DNA of 64,000 nucleotides from positions 1 through 64,000 of the forward strand of contig NZ_QTVG01000004.1 in the NCBI RefSeq assembly GCF_003460505.1. The letters are read 5' to 3'. The DNA is from Eubacterium sp. AF36-5BH (GTDB taxonomy: Bacteria; Bacillota; Clostridia; Lachnospirales; Lachnospiraceae). Numbering within the stretch: the stretch's first letter is position 1; each line of letters begins with the position of its first letter. The notes beneath the pieces were generated by a model. It saw only the letters and a program-made list of their open reading frames with translations. It was not told where the DNA came from and searched no databases. This document shows, piece by piece, positions 15,859 through 25,688 of this stretch. The position numbers and the translations under genes were made by a program.

Positions 15859-16784
15859 TGGTGAAGCTTAACAATGTAACTGAAGAAGTTTTAAATGTTA
15901 TTAACGATAATGAATTTAGCCAAAGCGGTGCCTTCAATCTTAGAGAAAATGGCGTATCCATTTGTCATGGAGACAGTGAACATATTAAGATTAGAAAAAA
16001 AGAAGACAATCCGGGAATAAACATTTATATTGACGGAAAAACAAACGGTGAATCAGTATATATACCGGTGGTTGTTAGTGTTTCAGGTATGATTGATCTT
16101 GTTTATAATGATTTTTACATTGAAGATGGGGCAAACGTAAACATAATTGCCGGCTGTGGAATTCATAATAGTGGTTGCAATGAAAGCAGACATGATGGTG
16201 TTCATACTTTTCACGTTGGAAAAAATGCAAATGTACGATACGTGGAGAAACACTATGGCGAAGGTAATGGAACAGGCGCAAGAGTTTTAAATCCTGTTAC
16301 AAATATCATTGTGGGAGATAATTCTGTTTTTACTTTGGATACAGCGCAGATTGAGGGTGTAGATTCAACTGTTAGAGAGACAAATGTTGAACTTGGAAAA
16401 GAAGCCAAGCTATATGTAACTGAGCGTCTTATGACAAGTGGCGAGCAGAAGGCAGAGTCAAATATTGAAGTTCAGCTTAACGGCGAAAACAGTTCGGCAC
16501 AGATAGTTTCAAGATCCGTTGGAAAAGGAAATTCAGTACAGACATTCCATCCAAATGCCATTGGAAATAACAAATGTCAGGCCCATATACAGTGTGATTC
16601 AATTATTATGGACAAGGCTGAGGTTGGTTCAATACCGGAAATTAGAGCAAAAAACATAGATGCGGCAATTATTCATGAAGCTGCAATAGGAAGAATTAAT
16701 GATGAACAGCTTCTTAAGTTAAGAACATTAGGTTTAACAGAGGAAGAGGCTGAAGCAGTTATTATACAAAACTTTTTAAATTAA
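15858..16784 (+). CDS. sufB: SufB/SufD-family Fe-S scaffold protein
   Basis: A 308-aa scaffold protein of the SufB/SufD family. It is shorter than the roughly 470-aa E. coli SufB and matches compact SufB-like proteins of strict anaerobes. The beta-helix core is recognisable in GANVNIIAGCGIHNSGCNES and in the C-terminal RAKNIDAAIIHEAAIGRI with its conserved His and Glu region. The ATG at 15858 lies in TAATG with GGAGGG upstream. An earlier in-frame start at 15828 would lie inside sufC and has no such site. A two-gene sufC-sufB unit resembles minimal SUF-like systems. Confidence 0.92.
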   Translation: MVKLNNVTEEVLNVINDNEFSQSGAFNLRENGVSICHGDSEHIKIRKKEDNPGINIYIDGKTNGESVYIPVVVSVSGMIDLVYNDFYIEDGANVNIIAGCGIHNSGCNESRHDGVHTFHVGKNANVRYVEKHYGEGNGTGARVLNPVTNIIVGDNSVFTLDTAQIEGVDSTVRETNVELGKEAKLYVTERLMTSGEQKAESNIEVQLNGENSSAQIVSRSVGKGNSVQTFHPNAIGNNKCQAHIQCDSIIMDKAEVGSIPEIRAKNIDAAIIHEAAIGRINDEQLLKLRTLGLTEEEAEAVIIQNFLN

Positions 16785-16798
16785 AAAATATAGTGTCC

Positions 16799-16850
16799 AA
16801 AGGTCATAACCCAAATTGTGTAAAAACAGGTGGAGTTATGACCTTTTAAT
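16799..16850 (+). terminator. Terminator of sufCB
   Basis: A perfect 12-bp stem (16799-16810 with 16835-16846) is followed by a short T run. Confidence 0.8.
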
Positions 16851-17018
16851 GTTGTAGTTTTGATTACAGAGATTGTTATGTGTTACGCACTTTTATAAAC
16901 CCACAAAAATCTTAAATTTATTAGTTGAATTTACTAAAATAAGGTGTTATTATGATTCAGGTTGTAAAATAAATTTTACATAACTATATTCTAAATACAT
17001 AGAAAAGAGGTCGTGAAA

Positions 17019-18353
17019 ATGGAAGAATATGGATATCTATGGCAACTTGCTTTAATATTAGCAAGCACTAAACTTTTTGGTTTGGTAACAAAGAGATTCA
17101 AAATGCCACAAGTAGTAGGCGCGTTATTAGCAGGACTTATTTTAGGACCGGCAATTTTAGGTAACTTGTTAAATGGTGTTATGGTTGGGGGACACGATTT
17201 AGGTGCTTTAACATTATATCAAACACCATTTATTGATCATATGGCAGAAATAGGCGTAATCGTTCTTATGTTCTGTGCAGGTCTTGAAACTGATATTAAC
17301 GAATTAAAGAAATGCGGTTTAGCATCATTTGTAATAGCAGTTTTAGGCGTAATCGTACCATTAATTGGTGGTGGATTATTTACTTATTGGTTCTTAGAAG
17401 CAGGATGGATTGAACCTGCAAAGGCATCATCATTATTTATGCAGGCTGTTTTCGTAGGTGTAATTCTTACTGCAACATCAGTTAGTATTACAGTTGAAAC
17501 ATTGCAGGAAATGGGCAAGTTAAAAACAGCTTCAGGTAATGCAATTTTAGGTGCAGCTATTATTGATGATATTTTAGGTATCATTGCACTTACAATTGTA
17601 ATCAGTTTAGGTGGAAAAAGTGGAAAAGGTGCAGAAACAACACCACTTGGAATCGTATTGTTAAAAATAGTATTATTCTTTGTATTTGTTGCTGTATTTG
17701 GATTTATTATTTACAAATTATACAAGAAATGGTGTGAACATGACGGAAAAGGAATGCACAGACATGCTATCATGGCATTTGTAATCTGTCTTCTTATGTC
17801 ATTTGCAGCAGAATATTTCTTTGGCGTTGCAGATATTACAGGAGCTTTCTTTGCAGGTGTAATTATCTCAATGACACAGAAGGACCAGTTCATTGCATCA
17901 AAATTTGATGTTGTAGCATATATGCTTTTAAGCCCAATATTCTTTGCAAGTATCGGTCTTAAGGTAGATGGTAAGGCAGTTGCAAGCATGGGAATTTTAA
18001 TTGTTGTATATGCAATTGTGTTAACAATTATTGCCATTATTACAAAAATTATGGGTTGCGGACTTGGTGCAAAAGTATGTGGATACAAGAACTACCAGTG
18101 TTTAAGAATTGGTGTTGGTATGGTATCCAGAGGTGAAGTTGCATTAATCGTTGCAAACAAAGGTATTGAGGCAGGACTTATGAGTTCTGAGTTAGTAGCA
18201 CCGGTAATTATCGTGGTTATTGCTACAACAATTATTACACCTATTGTACTTAAACCTGTATTCTTAAAGACAGGTCAGGATGTTGTAACTGAAAGTAAGT
18301 TAGTTGAAAACATTGAAAACAGAGATAAGTACAACAGACCAATAGAAGGTTAA
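17019..18353 (+). CDS. CPA2-family monovalent cation/proton antiporter
   Basis: A 444-aa membrane protein with about 12 helices of the CPA2 (KefB/NapA-like) antiporter family. It has MPQVVGALLAGLILGPAILG near the N-terminus and LGAAIIDDILGIIAL, which contains the paired acidic ion-binding residues in helix 5. There is no C-terminal TrkA-N domain, so it is not a full Kef system. AAAAGAGG at 17003-17010 fits ATG 17019 better than the in-frame GTG at 17013. It is a single-gene unit closed by a strong terminator. Na+/H+ exchange is likely but ion specificity is inferred. Confidence 0.9.
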   Translation: MEEYGYLWQLALILASTKLFGLVTKRFKMPQVVGALLAGLILGPAILGNLLNGVMVGGHDLGALTLYQTPFIDHMAEIGVIVLMFCAGLETDINELKKCGLASFVIAVLGVIVPLIGGGLFTYWFLEAGWIEPAKASSLFMQAVFVGVILTATSVSITVETLQEMGKLKTASGNAILGAAIIDDILGIIALTIVISLGGKSGKGAETTPLGIVLLKIVLFFVFVAVFGFIIYKLYKKWCEHDGKGMHRHAIMAFVICLLMSFAAEYFFGVADITGAFFAGVIISMTQKDQFIASKFDVVAYMLLSPIFFASIGLKVDGKAVASMGILIVVYAIVLTIIAIITKIMGCGLGAKVCGYKNYQCLRIGVGMVSRGEVALIVANKGIEAGLMSSELVAPVIIVVIATTIITPIVLKPVFLKTGQDVVTESKLVENIENRDKYNRPIEG

Positions 18354-18378
18354 AAAATTTAATAAATACAAGTTATAT

Positions 18379-18420
18379 ACCTCTTTATCGGATGCCCGGT
18401 AAAGAGGTTTTCCTTTTTTG
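18379..18420 (+). terminator. Terminator after the antiporter gene
   Basis: A 13-bp stem (18379-18391 with 18396-18408, one G-U pair) with a 4-nt loop is followed by a T-rich tail. Confidence 0.9.
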
Positions 18421-18471
18421 TTCTCGAATAAAATTTCTATGCATAGATTTATAAAAAAGACAGGGTTTCGT

Positions 18472-18996
18472 ATGGAGATTTTAGTTAAACTATCTTCTTT
18501 TATAATTCCGGGAGTAATGCTTTTTATTACAATATACGGAATTAAAAGTAAGAGAAATATATATGATGATTTTGTTTCGGGAGCAGCAGATGGGTTAAAA
18601 ACAGTGGTAAAAGTTTTGCCAACGTTAATTGGACTTATGGTTGCTGTAGGTGTTTTAAGTGAATCCGGTTTTATGGAATTTTTAGGAAAATGGTTGGGAA
18701 AAATAACTAATCCTTTAGGTTTTCCGGGAGAACTTATGCCGGTTACAATTGTAAAAATATTCTCTTCCTCGGCAGCAACGGGTATGGTGCTTGATATTTT
18801 TAAAAGATATGGCCCTGATTCATATCTTGGAATAGTAACTTCGTTAATGATGAGTTGTACGGAAACTATATTTTATACAATGTCTGTATATTACATAACT
18901 GCAAAAGTAACGAAAACAAGATGGACTTTGCCTGGTGCAATTTTGGCAACAATTGCTGGAACAATTGCCAGTGTAATACTTGCAAATTTAATGTAA
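18472..18996 (+). CDS. spmB: Spore maturation protein B family
   Basis: A 174-aa membrane protein of the SpmB family with a nucleoside-recognition (Gate) domain. GAADGLKTVVKVLPTLIGLMVAVGVL and SCTETIFYTMSVYY are typical. The frame opens at 18418, inside the preceding terminator. ATG 18472 gives the normal family N-terminus (MEILVKLSSFIIPGVM), although the ribosome-binding site is weak. Its usual partner spmA is at 7420, with the corrinoid operon, sufCB and the antiporter in between. Confidence 0.87.
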   Translation: MEILVKLSSFIIPGVMLFITIYGIKSKRNIYDDFVSGAADGLKTVVKVLPTLIGLMVAVGVLSESGFMEFLGKWLGKITNPLGFPGELMPVTIVKIFSSSAATGMVLDIFKRYGPDSYLGIVTSLMMSCTETIFYTMSVYYITAKVTKTRWTLPGAILATIAGTIASVILANLM

Positions 18997-19053
18997 ATAC
19001 TATATATTTTGATTAGATATTTGTCAGAAAAATAAAATATATAGGAGGCAAAA

Positions 19054-19965
19054 ATGATTTATACAGTTACATTTAACCCATCTATTGACTACATTGTTTC
19101 AGTAGATGATTTAAAGTTAGGCTTGGTAAATAGAACATCGGAAGAGCTTATGTTCCCAGGTGGAAAGGGAATTAATGTATCAATGGTTTTAAGTAATCTT
19201 GGATTTGAAAATACAGCTCTTGGATTTTTAGCCGGATTTACAGGTGAAGCTATTGAAAGCATGTTAAAGAGCAATGGAGTAAATGCTGATTTTATACAGG
19301 TTGCAGAAGGCATTACAAGAATTAACGTTAAGATTCGTGCTCAGCAGGAAAGCGAAATTAACGGTATGGGACCTGCAATTAAGAAAGAAAACATTGACGA
19401 ATTATATAAGAAATTAGATCAGTTGCAGGATGGTGATATTTTAGTTTTAGCGGGAAGTATCCCAAGTGTTATGCCGGAAACAATGTACAGTAACATTATG
19501 GAATATTTACAGAACAAGGATGTTAAGATTGTTGTTGATGCAACTAAGGATTTATTACTTAACGTTCTTAAATATAAACCATTCTTTGTTAAGCCAAACA
19601 ATCATGAATTAGGTGAAATTTATGGTGTTGAATTAAAGACAAGAGAAGATGTTGTTCCGTATGCAAAGAAGATGCAGGAAGAAGGCGCAAGAAACGTTCT
19701 TGTATCAATGGCTGGCGAAGGTGCTGTATTAGTTGCTGAAGATGGACAGGTTTATAAGAGTCCATGTCCAAAGGGCAAGGTTAAAAATTCTGTAGGTGCA
19801 GGAGACTCAATGGTAGCCGGATTTATTGCAGGTTATTTAGAAACAGGCGACTATAAGGAAGCACTTAGAAAAGGTTTATTAACAGGTAGTGCAAGTGCAT
19901 TTAGTGATAATTTAGCAACTAAGGAAGAAGTTGAAGAATTAGGCAAGACTTTCCAGTTAGACTAA
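19054..19965 (+). CDS. fruK: 1-phosphofructokinase
   Basis: A 303-aa PfkB-family sugar kinase that converts fructose 1-phosphate to fructose 1,6-bisphosphate. The N-terminus MIYTVTFNPSIDYIVSV and FPGGKGINVSMVLSNLG are typical of FruK/LacC. The PfkB signature near the C-terminus is VKNSVGAGDSMVAGF, with the catalytic Asp in GAGDS. AGGAGG precedes ATG 19054. The fructose-type PTS proteins it would serve are encoded 5-8 kb downstream. Other PfkB 1-phosphosugar substrates (tagatose 6-P) cannot be excluded. Confidence 0.9.
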   Translation: MIYTVTFNPSIDYIVSVDDLKLGLVNRTSEELMFPGGKGINVSMVLSNLGFENTALGFLAGFTGEAIESMLKSNGVNADFIQVAEGITRINVKIRAQQESEINGMGPAIKKENIDELYKKLDQLQDGDILVLAGSIPSVMPETMYSNIMEYLQNKDVKIVVDATKDLLLNVLKYKPFFVKPNNHELGEIYGVELKTREDVVPYAKKMQEEGARNVLVSMAGEGAVLVAEDGQVYKSPCPKGKVKNSVGAGDSMVAGFIAGYLETGDYKEALRKGLLTGSASAFSDNLATKEEVEELGKTFQLD

Positions 19966-20106
19966 GTATTAAACAGAATTAGAGAGTCTGATTAATAAAA
20001 TAATTAATTAATAAATAAAATCACTCTGAAGTATAATATTTTAGTTTATGGGTGAAATTTAATTAAACTAAAGCTTGGTAAAATTTAATATATTAATTTA
20101 TAAAAT

Positions 20107-20172
20107 GAGCAGAAACTCTAATTAGAAGTTGGGTGTGTTGACATTCAACTCTAATTTAGAATTTCTGCTTAT
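20107..20172. terminator. Bidirectional terminator between fruK and the DUF885 gene
   Basis: A long imperfect inverted repeat (GCAGAAA near 20109 with TTTCTGC near 20162, about 20 bp per arm) lies between convergent genes. It is suited to stopping transcripts from both sides. Confidence 0.7.
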
Positions 20173-20186
20173 TTGCTTATGTAATG

Positions 20187-22007
20187 TTAATAATAATATT
20201 CTAACCACTTCTCAACTACATCAAAGCTTGTAGGTCCAATAGTTAGAAAACTATTATGAAATCTTTTTGTATCGAATTCTGCTCCAAATTTTTTCGTGAA
20301 TTTATTCTTTAGATTAATAATTTCTAAATAGCCAACATAGTATTGCAAATAATTTGCAGGCTCTTCAATTACAGCCTCGTAAATTGAATTACAGGCATTG
20401 TCATCAAAAATACTATAAGTTGACAGAAACTTTTTTGTGTCCTTACGGTTCCAACCTTCATAGTTAATTCCAATATCACAAAGAGAATAGAGAGCCAATG
20501 AGTATGAAGTGTTACAACTTAAAGCTCTGGCAACAATAGAGTCTTTGTATTGATATTTATACGAAAAAATTTCCGTATAAGTTGCCCAACCTTCGGAATA
20601 GCCACCAAAATTTAATATGTGCCTAATGGGAGAAGGATTAGTTGAGGCAAAAAAATTGTTTTGATACATATGTCCAGGTATTCCTTCGTGTGCTAAAGTG
20701 GCATAAAGATTTTGCCCTTTATTCTTTTTTGAATTATTAATATAAATATTGTTTTTGTTCTTACTGTCAATTGCCGGTGACAAATAAAAAGCAGGACTTA
20801 AGTGTTTTTCTAAGGTTTTATCAACATACTTAATATTAAAAGAGTAATTTTGTTTTATCTGAAAATCCCCGGAACTTTTTTTCGTAAGTTCTTTTAAAAT
20901 ATCTTTTGGAGATTTAGCCACTGACAAACGTTCAGCAGCGTCCAACTTCTTATCTAATGAAGGACTTATGTTGTACAAAGAATAGAGACTTTTCATATCC
21001 TTTGTTATCTGTTCCTGAATCATTGCTTTTATCTCTAATATGTTTCTGTTACTACCGGTATAGGTTTTAACCAGATACTCGTAATAATTTTTGCCGTTTG
21101 GCAAATTACATAGACCACCTTGGTTTTTACAATAGCCCTGCTTCATTAGAGAGGAGAGAGTACTAATAATGAGATTGTAACCTGAGATTACACTGTTTTG
21201 TAAATATTTTTTATTTTGTGCAATAAAAGCCTGTTTTTGTGACCCACTTAAAAAAGAACATTCATTGATTTTTTGTACAAAAGATTTGTGTAGAAGGTTA
21301 TTTTCAGGGACTTTGTCACCAACAAAATCCTGACATTGATTAATTATGTTTTGGCAACAAAATGAGCTAATAAACACATTTTCCTTTGCTTTCAGTTTTT
21401 GAAAATCACAAATGTCCTTAAAATAGTCGTAAACCTGAGACAAAAGCTTTAAATATGTGGTAATGTCCTGCTTGTTTTTAAAAGTATATTCAGAAAAAAG
21501 TATGGGAAGTTGGGACTGAAGACCTGTTGTGGGACTTAATATTTCTGAGCATAAGCATAAATCAGCAAAATCAAGCTGATTATTAAAATAACCGGCTAAG
21601 GTATCGTATGTTATTTTCTGTTTAACCGATAATTGATTATAATTGAATTTTTTTAAAATATTAATTTGGTTTATGTAGAATTTCTGACTATCCATCATGG
21701 ATTGATAACTGTATTCTCCGAGAGTTGGTTCTTTCACATTAATATTCCATTTTTCCGGGTGTTCCAAATAAAAATGCAAACTTAAGTAATCATTAGACAG
21801 ATTAATTTTAAAAAGCTGATTACTATACAAGTCAAAATTATACTGATCCTGATTTTGGTAATGGGGTGTTGAATCCGCATAATCGTTACTTGGGGAATGA
21901 TTATAAAAAGCTGCAAAAAAGTAAGTTATGAAGATAAAAGTAACTAAGCCAATAATAAAAACAGCTAAAAATTTTTTTGATTTTAACATTGAGTTTATAT
22001 TTTTCAT
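20187..22007 (-). CDS. Membrane-anchored DUF885 family putative metallopeptidase
   Basis: A 606-aa protein with one N-terminal membrane helix (residues about 12-32) and a large extracellular DUF885 domain. DUF885 proteins are helical, thermolysin-like peptidases. The expected zinc-ligand motif is present as LAHEGIPGHMYQ, with a downstream Glu region GYSEGWATYTE. It is transcribed divergently from manA across a short region containing a dyad. A dipeptidase or carboxypeptidase role at the cell surface is inferred from the family. Confidence 0.85.
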   Translation of the reverse strand: MKNINSMLKSKKFLAVFIIGLVTFIFITYFFAAFYNHSPSNDYADSTPHYQNQDQYNFDLYSNQLFKINLSNDYLSLHFYLEHPEKWNINVKEPTLGEYSYQSMMDSQKFYINQINILKKFNYNQLSVKQKITYDTLAGYFNNQLDFADLCLCSEILSPTTGLQSQLPILFSEYTFKNKQDITTYLKLLSQVYDYFKDICDFQKLKAKENVFISSFCCQNIINQCQDFVGDKVPENNLLHKSFVQKINECSFLSGSQKQAFIAQNKKYLQNSVISGYNLIISTLSSLMKQGYCKNQGGLCNLPNGKNYYEYLVKTYTGSNRNILEIKAMIQEQITKDMKSLYSLYNISPSLDKKLDAAERLSVAKSPKDILKELTKKSSGDFQIKQNYSFNIKYVDKTLEKHLSPAFYLSPAIDSKNKNNIYINNSKKNKGQNLYATLAHEGIPGHMYQNNFFASTNPSPIRHILNFGGYSEGWATYTEIFSYKYQYKDSIVARALSCNTSYSLALYSLCDIGINYEGWNRKDTKKFLSTYSIFDDNACNSIYEAVIEEPANYLQYYVGYLEIINLKNKFTKKFGAEFDTKRFHNSFLTIGPTSFDVVEKWLEYYY

Positions 22008-22061
22008 TTGAGGCTCACCGAAAAACTAATTATTATAGAATATGGAAAGTCGCGTAAAATT

Positions 22062-22094
22062 ATGATATTTTAGAATAGTATGATAAAATATCAT
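22062..22094. promoter_or_regulatory. 11-bp inverted repeat in the DUF885/manA divergent region
   Basis: A perfect dyad, ATGATATTTTA (22062-22072) and TAAAATATCAT (22084-22094), separated by 11 bp. It lies about 55 nt from the DUF885 start and 28 nt from the manA start. It looks like an operator that could serve both genes. Confidence 0.5.
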
Positions 22095-22121
22095 TTAGTA
22101 AAGGGAAGAAAGAGGTGGATT

Positions 22122-23048
22122 ATGTCAATTTTAATGTTACATCCAGTATTTAAGGATGCCATTTGGGGCGGAAAACTATTAAAAAACTTTGGATACGAAG
22201 AAGCCGGGGATAATGCAGGCGAGTGTTGGGGAATCAGTGCCCATCAAAACGGAGACTGCACAGTTGCAAATGGAGAATTTGCAGGCAAAAAGCTTTCATG
22301 GTGTTATGAAAATCATAGAGAATTGTTTGGAAACATAAAAGAAGATGTTTTTCCTTTATTAATTAAAATAATTGGAGCAGAGGATGATTTAAGTATACAG
22401 GTTCATCCTAACAACGAATATGCAGCAGAACATGAAAACGGTGCATTAGGAAAAACAGAATGTTGGTATATTTTAGATTGCAAAGAAGATGCTACTATTG
22501 TTATTGGTCACAATGCCAAGGACAAAGCAGAGTTAGAAGACATGATTAGAAACAAAAAATGGAACGACTTAATCCGAGTTATTCCAATTAAGAAGGGAGA
22601 TTTCTTCCAGATTAATCCGGGATGTCTTCATGCTATAAAAGGTGGAACTTTATTAATAGAAACACAGCAAAGCAGTGATGTTACTTACAGAGTTTATGAC
22701 TATGACAGACTTCAGAATGGTAAGCCAAGGGAGCTTCACGTTCAGCAGAGTATTGACTGCATTACTGCACCACATGTTGACTATAACGAAGAAAAAGTTG
22801 TAGAAAAACATGATGGTATGACTAGCGAAAAATTAGTTATATGCCCATATTACACATTGGAAAAATGGGACGTTGATGGAGAATATGAATTCAAGATGGA
22901 CAAGCCATTTTTAAACGTAAGTGTAATTGACGGTAAGGGAGAAGCTGACGGAATTAAAGTTAAGAAGGGGGATCACTTTATAGTTCCTGCGACAATGGAT
23001 AGTTGCGGTTTTTCAGGAAAAATGACAGTAATGGTATCTTACTGCTAA
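22122..23048 (+). CDS. manA: Mannose-6-phosphate isomerase, class I
   Basis: A 308-aa cupin-type zinc isomerase interconverting mannose 6-phosphate and fructose 6-phosphate. The N-terminal HPVFKDAIWGGK, the zinc-ligand motif IQVHPNNEYA, the Glu in GKTECWYIL, and the His in NPGCLHAIKGG are all present. The frame opens at ATG 22080, but AGAGGTGG at 22111-22118 is properly spaced for ATG 22122, which gives the family N-terminus. It is followed closely by the PRD regulator gene, so the two are probably one operon linking mannose or mannitol-type sugars to the PTS genes. Confidence 0.93.
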   Translation: MSILMLHPVFKDAIWGGKLLKNFGYEEAGDNAGECWGISAHQNGDCTVANGEFAGKKLSWCYENHRELFGNIKEDVFPLLIKIIGAEDDLSIQVHPNNEYAAEHENGALGKTECWYILDCKEDATIVIGHNAKDKAELEDMIRNKKWNDLIRVIPIKKGDFFQINPGCLHAIKGGTLLIETQQSSDVTYRVYDYDRLQNGKPRELHVQQSIDCITAPHVDYNEEKVVEKHDGMTSEKLVICPYYTLEKWDVDGEYEFKMDKPFLNVSVIDGKGEADGIKVKKGDHFIVPATMDSCGFSGKMTVMVSYC

Positions 23049-23072
23049 AGAAAAAAGAAAGTTGGGGAATAT

Positions 23073-25034
23073 ATGTTATCAGAAAGAGGACTTCAGATAA
23101 TTGAAAAGTTAATAGATAACAATCGTGTGCCGATTACATCAAAGACTCTTGCATTATATCTAGGGGTGTCAGAAAGAAGTGTAAAAACTTACATTAAGGA
23201 AGTGTCTGATTTTTGCGAAGAACACAAGATGATATTAGAAAGAAAGCCGGGCATAGGTTTTGTTGCTAATTTTACAGACGAGCAAATCAGTCAGATTAAT
23301 GAATTAAAGAGAGACAAGAAAATCGTAATGTCTAAACGTCAGAGAATGGGATATATTATGTATATTCTTTTAAGTGGCTGGGACACATATACGTTATCAT
23401 TATTTTCAGAGGAATTAAATGTCAGCAAAAAAATGATTGGTGACGACATTAATTCCATATCAAAAGAATTAAAAAAATACGGAATCAAAATTAACAGAGT
23501 GGCAGGACATGGTGTTTTTATAACAGGAGATGAATTTTCCATTAGAAAAGCCATGAAAACATGCTGCACATACGCAATCGGAAGCAAGGTAATAGAGGAA
23601 ACTTACGATTACCGAATGAACATAGAAGAAGAGGAACTTTGGATAAATAACTTTGGAAAAGATAATTTTGAAAAATCAATAGAAGTTATTCATGCGGTAG
23701 AAGAAAAGTTTGACGTGGCATATACGGACTATAGTTTTAGAATGTTGGCAGAATATTTGTCTATTCAGTTGTTCAGAACAAGAATGGGAAATGTAATAAC
23801 TGAGGACATTTATATTCCTGAAACATTTAATAGAAATGAGAGTCTTGTAAATATGGTTGTGGAATATTTTGAACAGCTAGGAAAAGTAAATCTAAACGAA
23901 TATGAGAAGCAGTATATTGATATTTTATTTGCTTCAGCAGCAGTGCAAACTGTGGAAAATGCAAATAAAGTCCATATGATTTCAGAATTTGAAGAAAAAA
24001 ATAAAGAAATCTGCGAGGAAATGCTGGAATATCTTTCAGAAATTTTGAATATAAATCTTTTAGACAATGAATTATTAAGGACAAGTTTGGAAGGTTTTAT
24101 ACCGGCATCAATTGTTAGAACAGCTTATGGAATCGAAGTTAAGAATCCGTTCTTATCAGATATAAGGGAAATGTATTCGGGAATTTTCGCCACATGTTTT
24201 ACATTAGGAAAATTCTATGAGGAATACAGTAAATCCATACCTACAGATCATGAAATATCATTTATTGCCTTATATTTAGGTGGTGCTTTGCACAGAAATG
24301 TTAAAAATGTGAAAGCTGTTTTAATTGGAACAAGCGGTATTGCAGCAGCAAATATTGTCGCCAGGAAAATAGAAAGTAAAATATCTGATATTAAGATTGT
24401 AGCCATACTTTCATCAGGCAAAATAGATTGTATTGACGATTATGAGTTTGATATTGTATTATCAATGCTTCCAAACTTCAAATACAATGACAAAGTTGTT
24501 TATATTTCACCAATTGTAAGTAAAACTGACGAGAAAAATATAAAGGATGCTTGCTTTGAGACTCTGTCACATCCGAAGCTTGAAAAAGATAATTTTACGG
24601 ATATGATAGACAAAGATCATATTCTTTACGTTGAGGAGAAGGTCGATAGAGATTTTGTCTTAAAAGCAGCCTGTAAACAATTAGTAAACGAGGGATATGT
24701 TACTAAAGAGTTTTACAATGATGTTCTAAAAAGAGAAAACATTGAGCCTACTGCAATTGGTAACGGCGTAGCAATTCCTCATGGAATACCGGAAAATGTT
24801 GTTAAGCCAAAAGTATATGTTATTAGTTTAAAGCATCCACTTAATTGGGGTGGGAAAATGGTAAACGTTATGTTTTTACTTGCATTAAACTTCAATAACA
24901 TAAAAACAACAAAGGCATTTTTCTCAGATTTTGCAAGAATTGTCGGTTCGGAAGAGAAACTTGAGAAGTTCAAAAAATTAGACAATGTTCAAAAAATGGA
25001 GCAAAATCTTAAAGAAGAATTGCATTGGGAGTAA
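23073..25034 (+). CDS. PRD-containing BglG/ManR-type regulator with EIIA domain
   Basis: A 653-aa transcription activator. Two helix-turn-helix segments are at the N-terminus (TSKTLALYLGVSERSVKTYI). Two PTS regulation domains span about 200-410, with a His in FIPASIVR-flanking and IPTDHEISFIALYLGG regions. An EIIB-like segment follows, and a C-terminal EIIA(Mtl/Fru) domain carries His570 in AIPHGIPE. PTS phosphorylation of PRD and EIIA histidines sets its activity. It probably controls the fructose-type PTS genes immediately downstream. Confidence 0.9.
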   Translation: MLSERGLQIIEKLIDNNRVPITSKTLALYLGVSERSVKTYIKEVSDFCEEHKMILERKPGIGFVANFTDEQISQINELKRDKKIVMSKRQRMGYIMYILLSGWDTYTLSLFSEELNVSKKMIGDDINSISKELKKYGIKINRVAGHGVFITGDEFSIRKAMKTCCTYAIGSKVIEETYDYRMNIEEEELWINNFGKDNFEKSIEVIHAVEEKFDVAYTDYSFRMLAEYLSIQLFRTRMGNVITEDIYIPETFNRNESLVNMVVEYFEQLGKVNLNEYEKQYIDILFASAAVQTVENANKVHMISEFEEKNKEICEEMLEYLSEILNINLLDNELLRTSLEGFIPASIVRTAYGIEVKNPFLSDIREMYSGIFATCFTLGKFYEEYSKSIPTDHEISFIALYLGGALHRNVKNVKAVLIGTSGIAAANIVARKIESKISDIKIVAILSSGKIDCIDDYEFDIVLSMLPNFKYNDKVVYISPIVSKTDEKNIKDACFETLSHPKLEKDNFTDMIDKDHILYVEEKVDRDFVLKAACKQLVNEGYVTKEFYNDVLKRENIEPTAIGNGVAIPHGIPENVVKPKVYVISLKHPLNWGGKMVNVMFLLALNFNNIKTTKAFFSDFARIVGSEEKLEKFKKLDNVQKMEQNLKEELHWE

Positions 25035-25086
25035 AAAATATAAGAAAATTAAAAATGTTTCAATCCCAGTGGATAAAAAGCTTATT

Positions 25087-25123
25087 GAAAATTGCACTAA
25101 CTTTAGTGCAATTTTCTTTTTTT
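25087..25123 (+). terminator. Terminator of the manA-regulator unit
   Basis: A perfect 14-bp inverted repeat (25087-25100 with 25103-25116) with a 2-nt centre is followed by seven T. Confidence 0.9.
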
Positions 25124-25204
25124 GCGACAATTGAAAAAAAATAAATATGTAGCTAGAATAAAATCACACAGAGGTGATAACTTAAAGAGAAGGAGGACAA
25201 AATT

Positions 25205-25648
25205 TTGGCTAAAGAACTTATGAACGAAGCAATCGTAATGTTCGATGTTGAAGCTAATAGTGCTGAAGAGGTAATCAGACTTATAGCTGATGCAATGGAC
25301 AAGGATGACAGACTTATTGACAAGGAAGGATATGTAGCGGACGTTTTGGCTAGAGAGGCAAGCTCAAGCACAGCAGTAGGTTTCTCAGTTGCTACACCTC
25401 ATTCAAAGTCAGTACATGTTAAGGAACCATCACTTGCATTTGTTCGTCTTGCTAAACCAATGAAGTGGGATGATTCAGAAGAAGTTGATATGGTATTCCA
25501 GATAGGTGTTCCATCACCAGGACAGGGTGACAGACATCTTGAAATTTTAGCTGGTTTGTTTAGAAAAGTTATGCATGATGACTTTAGAGAACAGCTTGCT
25601 AATGCAAAAACAGCCGATGAGGTTATTAATCTTATAGGTGCAGTTTAA
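25205..25648 (+). CDS. PTS fructose-family EIIA
   Basis: A 147-aa EIIA(Fru/Mtl) domain protein. It accepts phosphate from HPr-His15 on His66 in SVATPHSKSV and passes it to EIIB. The start is TTG 25205, chosen because GGAGG (25192-25196) is 8 nt upstream. The first ATG (25220) is too far from it. The gene precedes the IIC and IIB genes, so the transporter is split into single-domain proteins. Confidence 0.92.
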   Translation: MAKELMNEAIVMFDVEANSAEEVIRLIADAMDKDDRLIDKEGYVADVLAREASSSTAVGFSVATPHSKSVHVKEPSLAFVRLAKPMKWDDSEEVDMVFQIGVPSPGQGDRHLEILAGLFRKVMHDDFREQLANAKTADEVINLIGAV

Positions 25649-25688
25649 AACCTAAATAGGTAAAAGATTACATGATAGGAGAAAAGTT

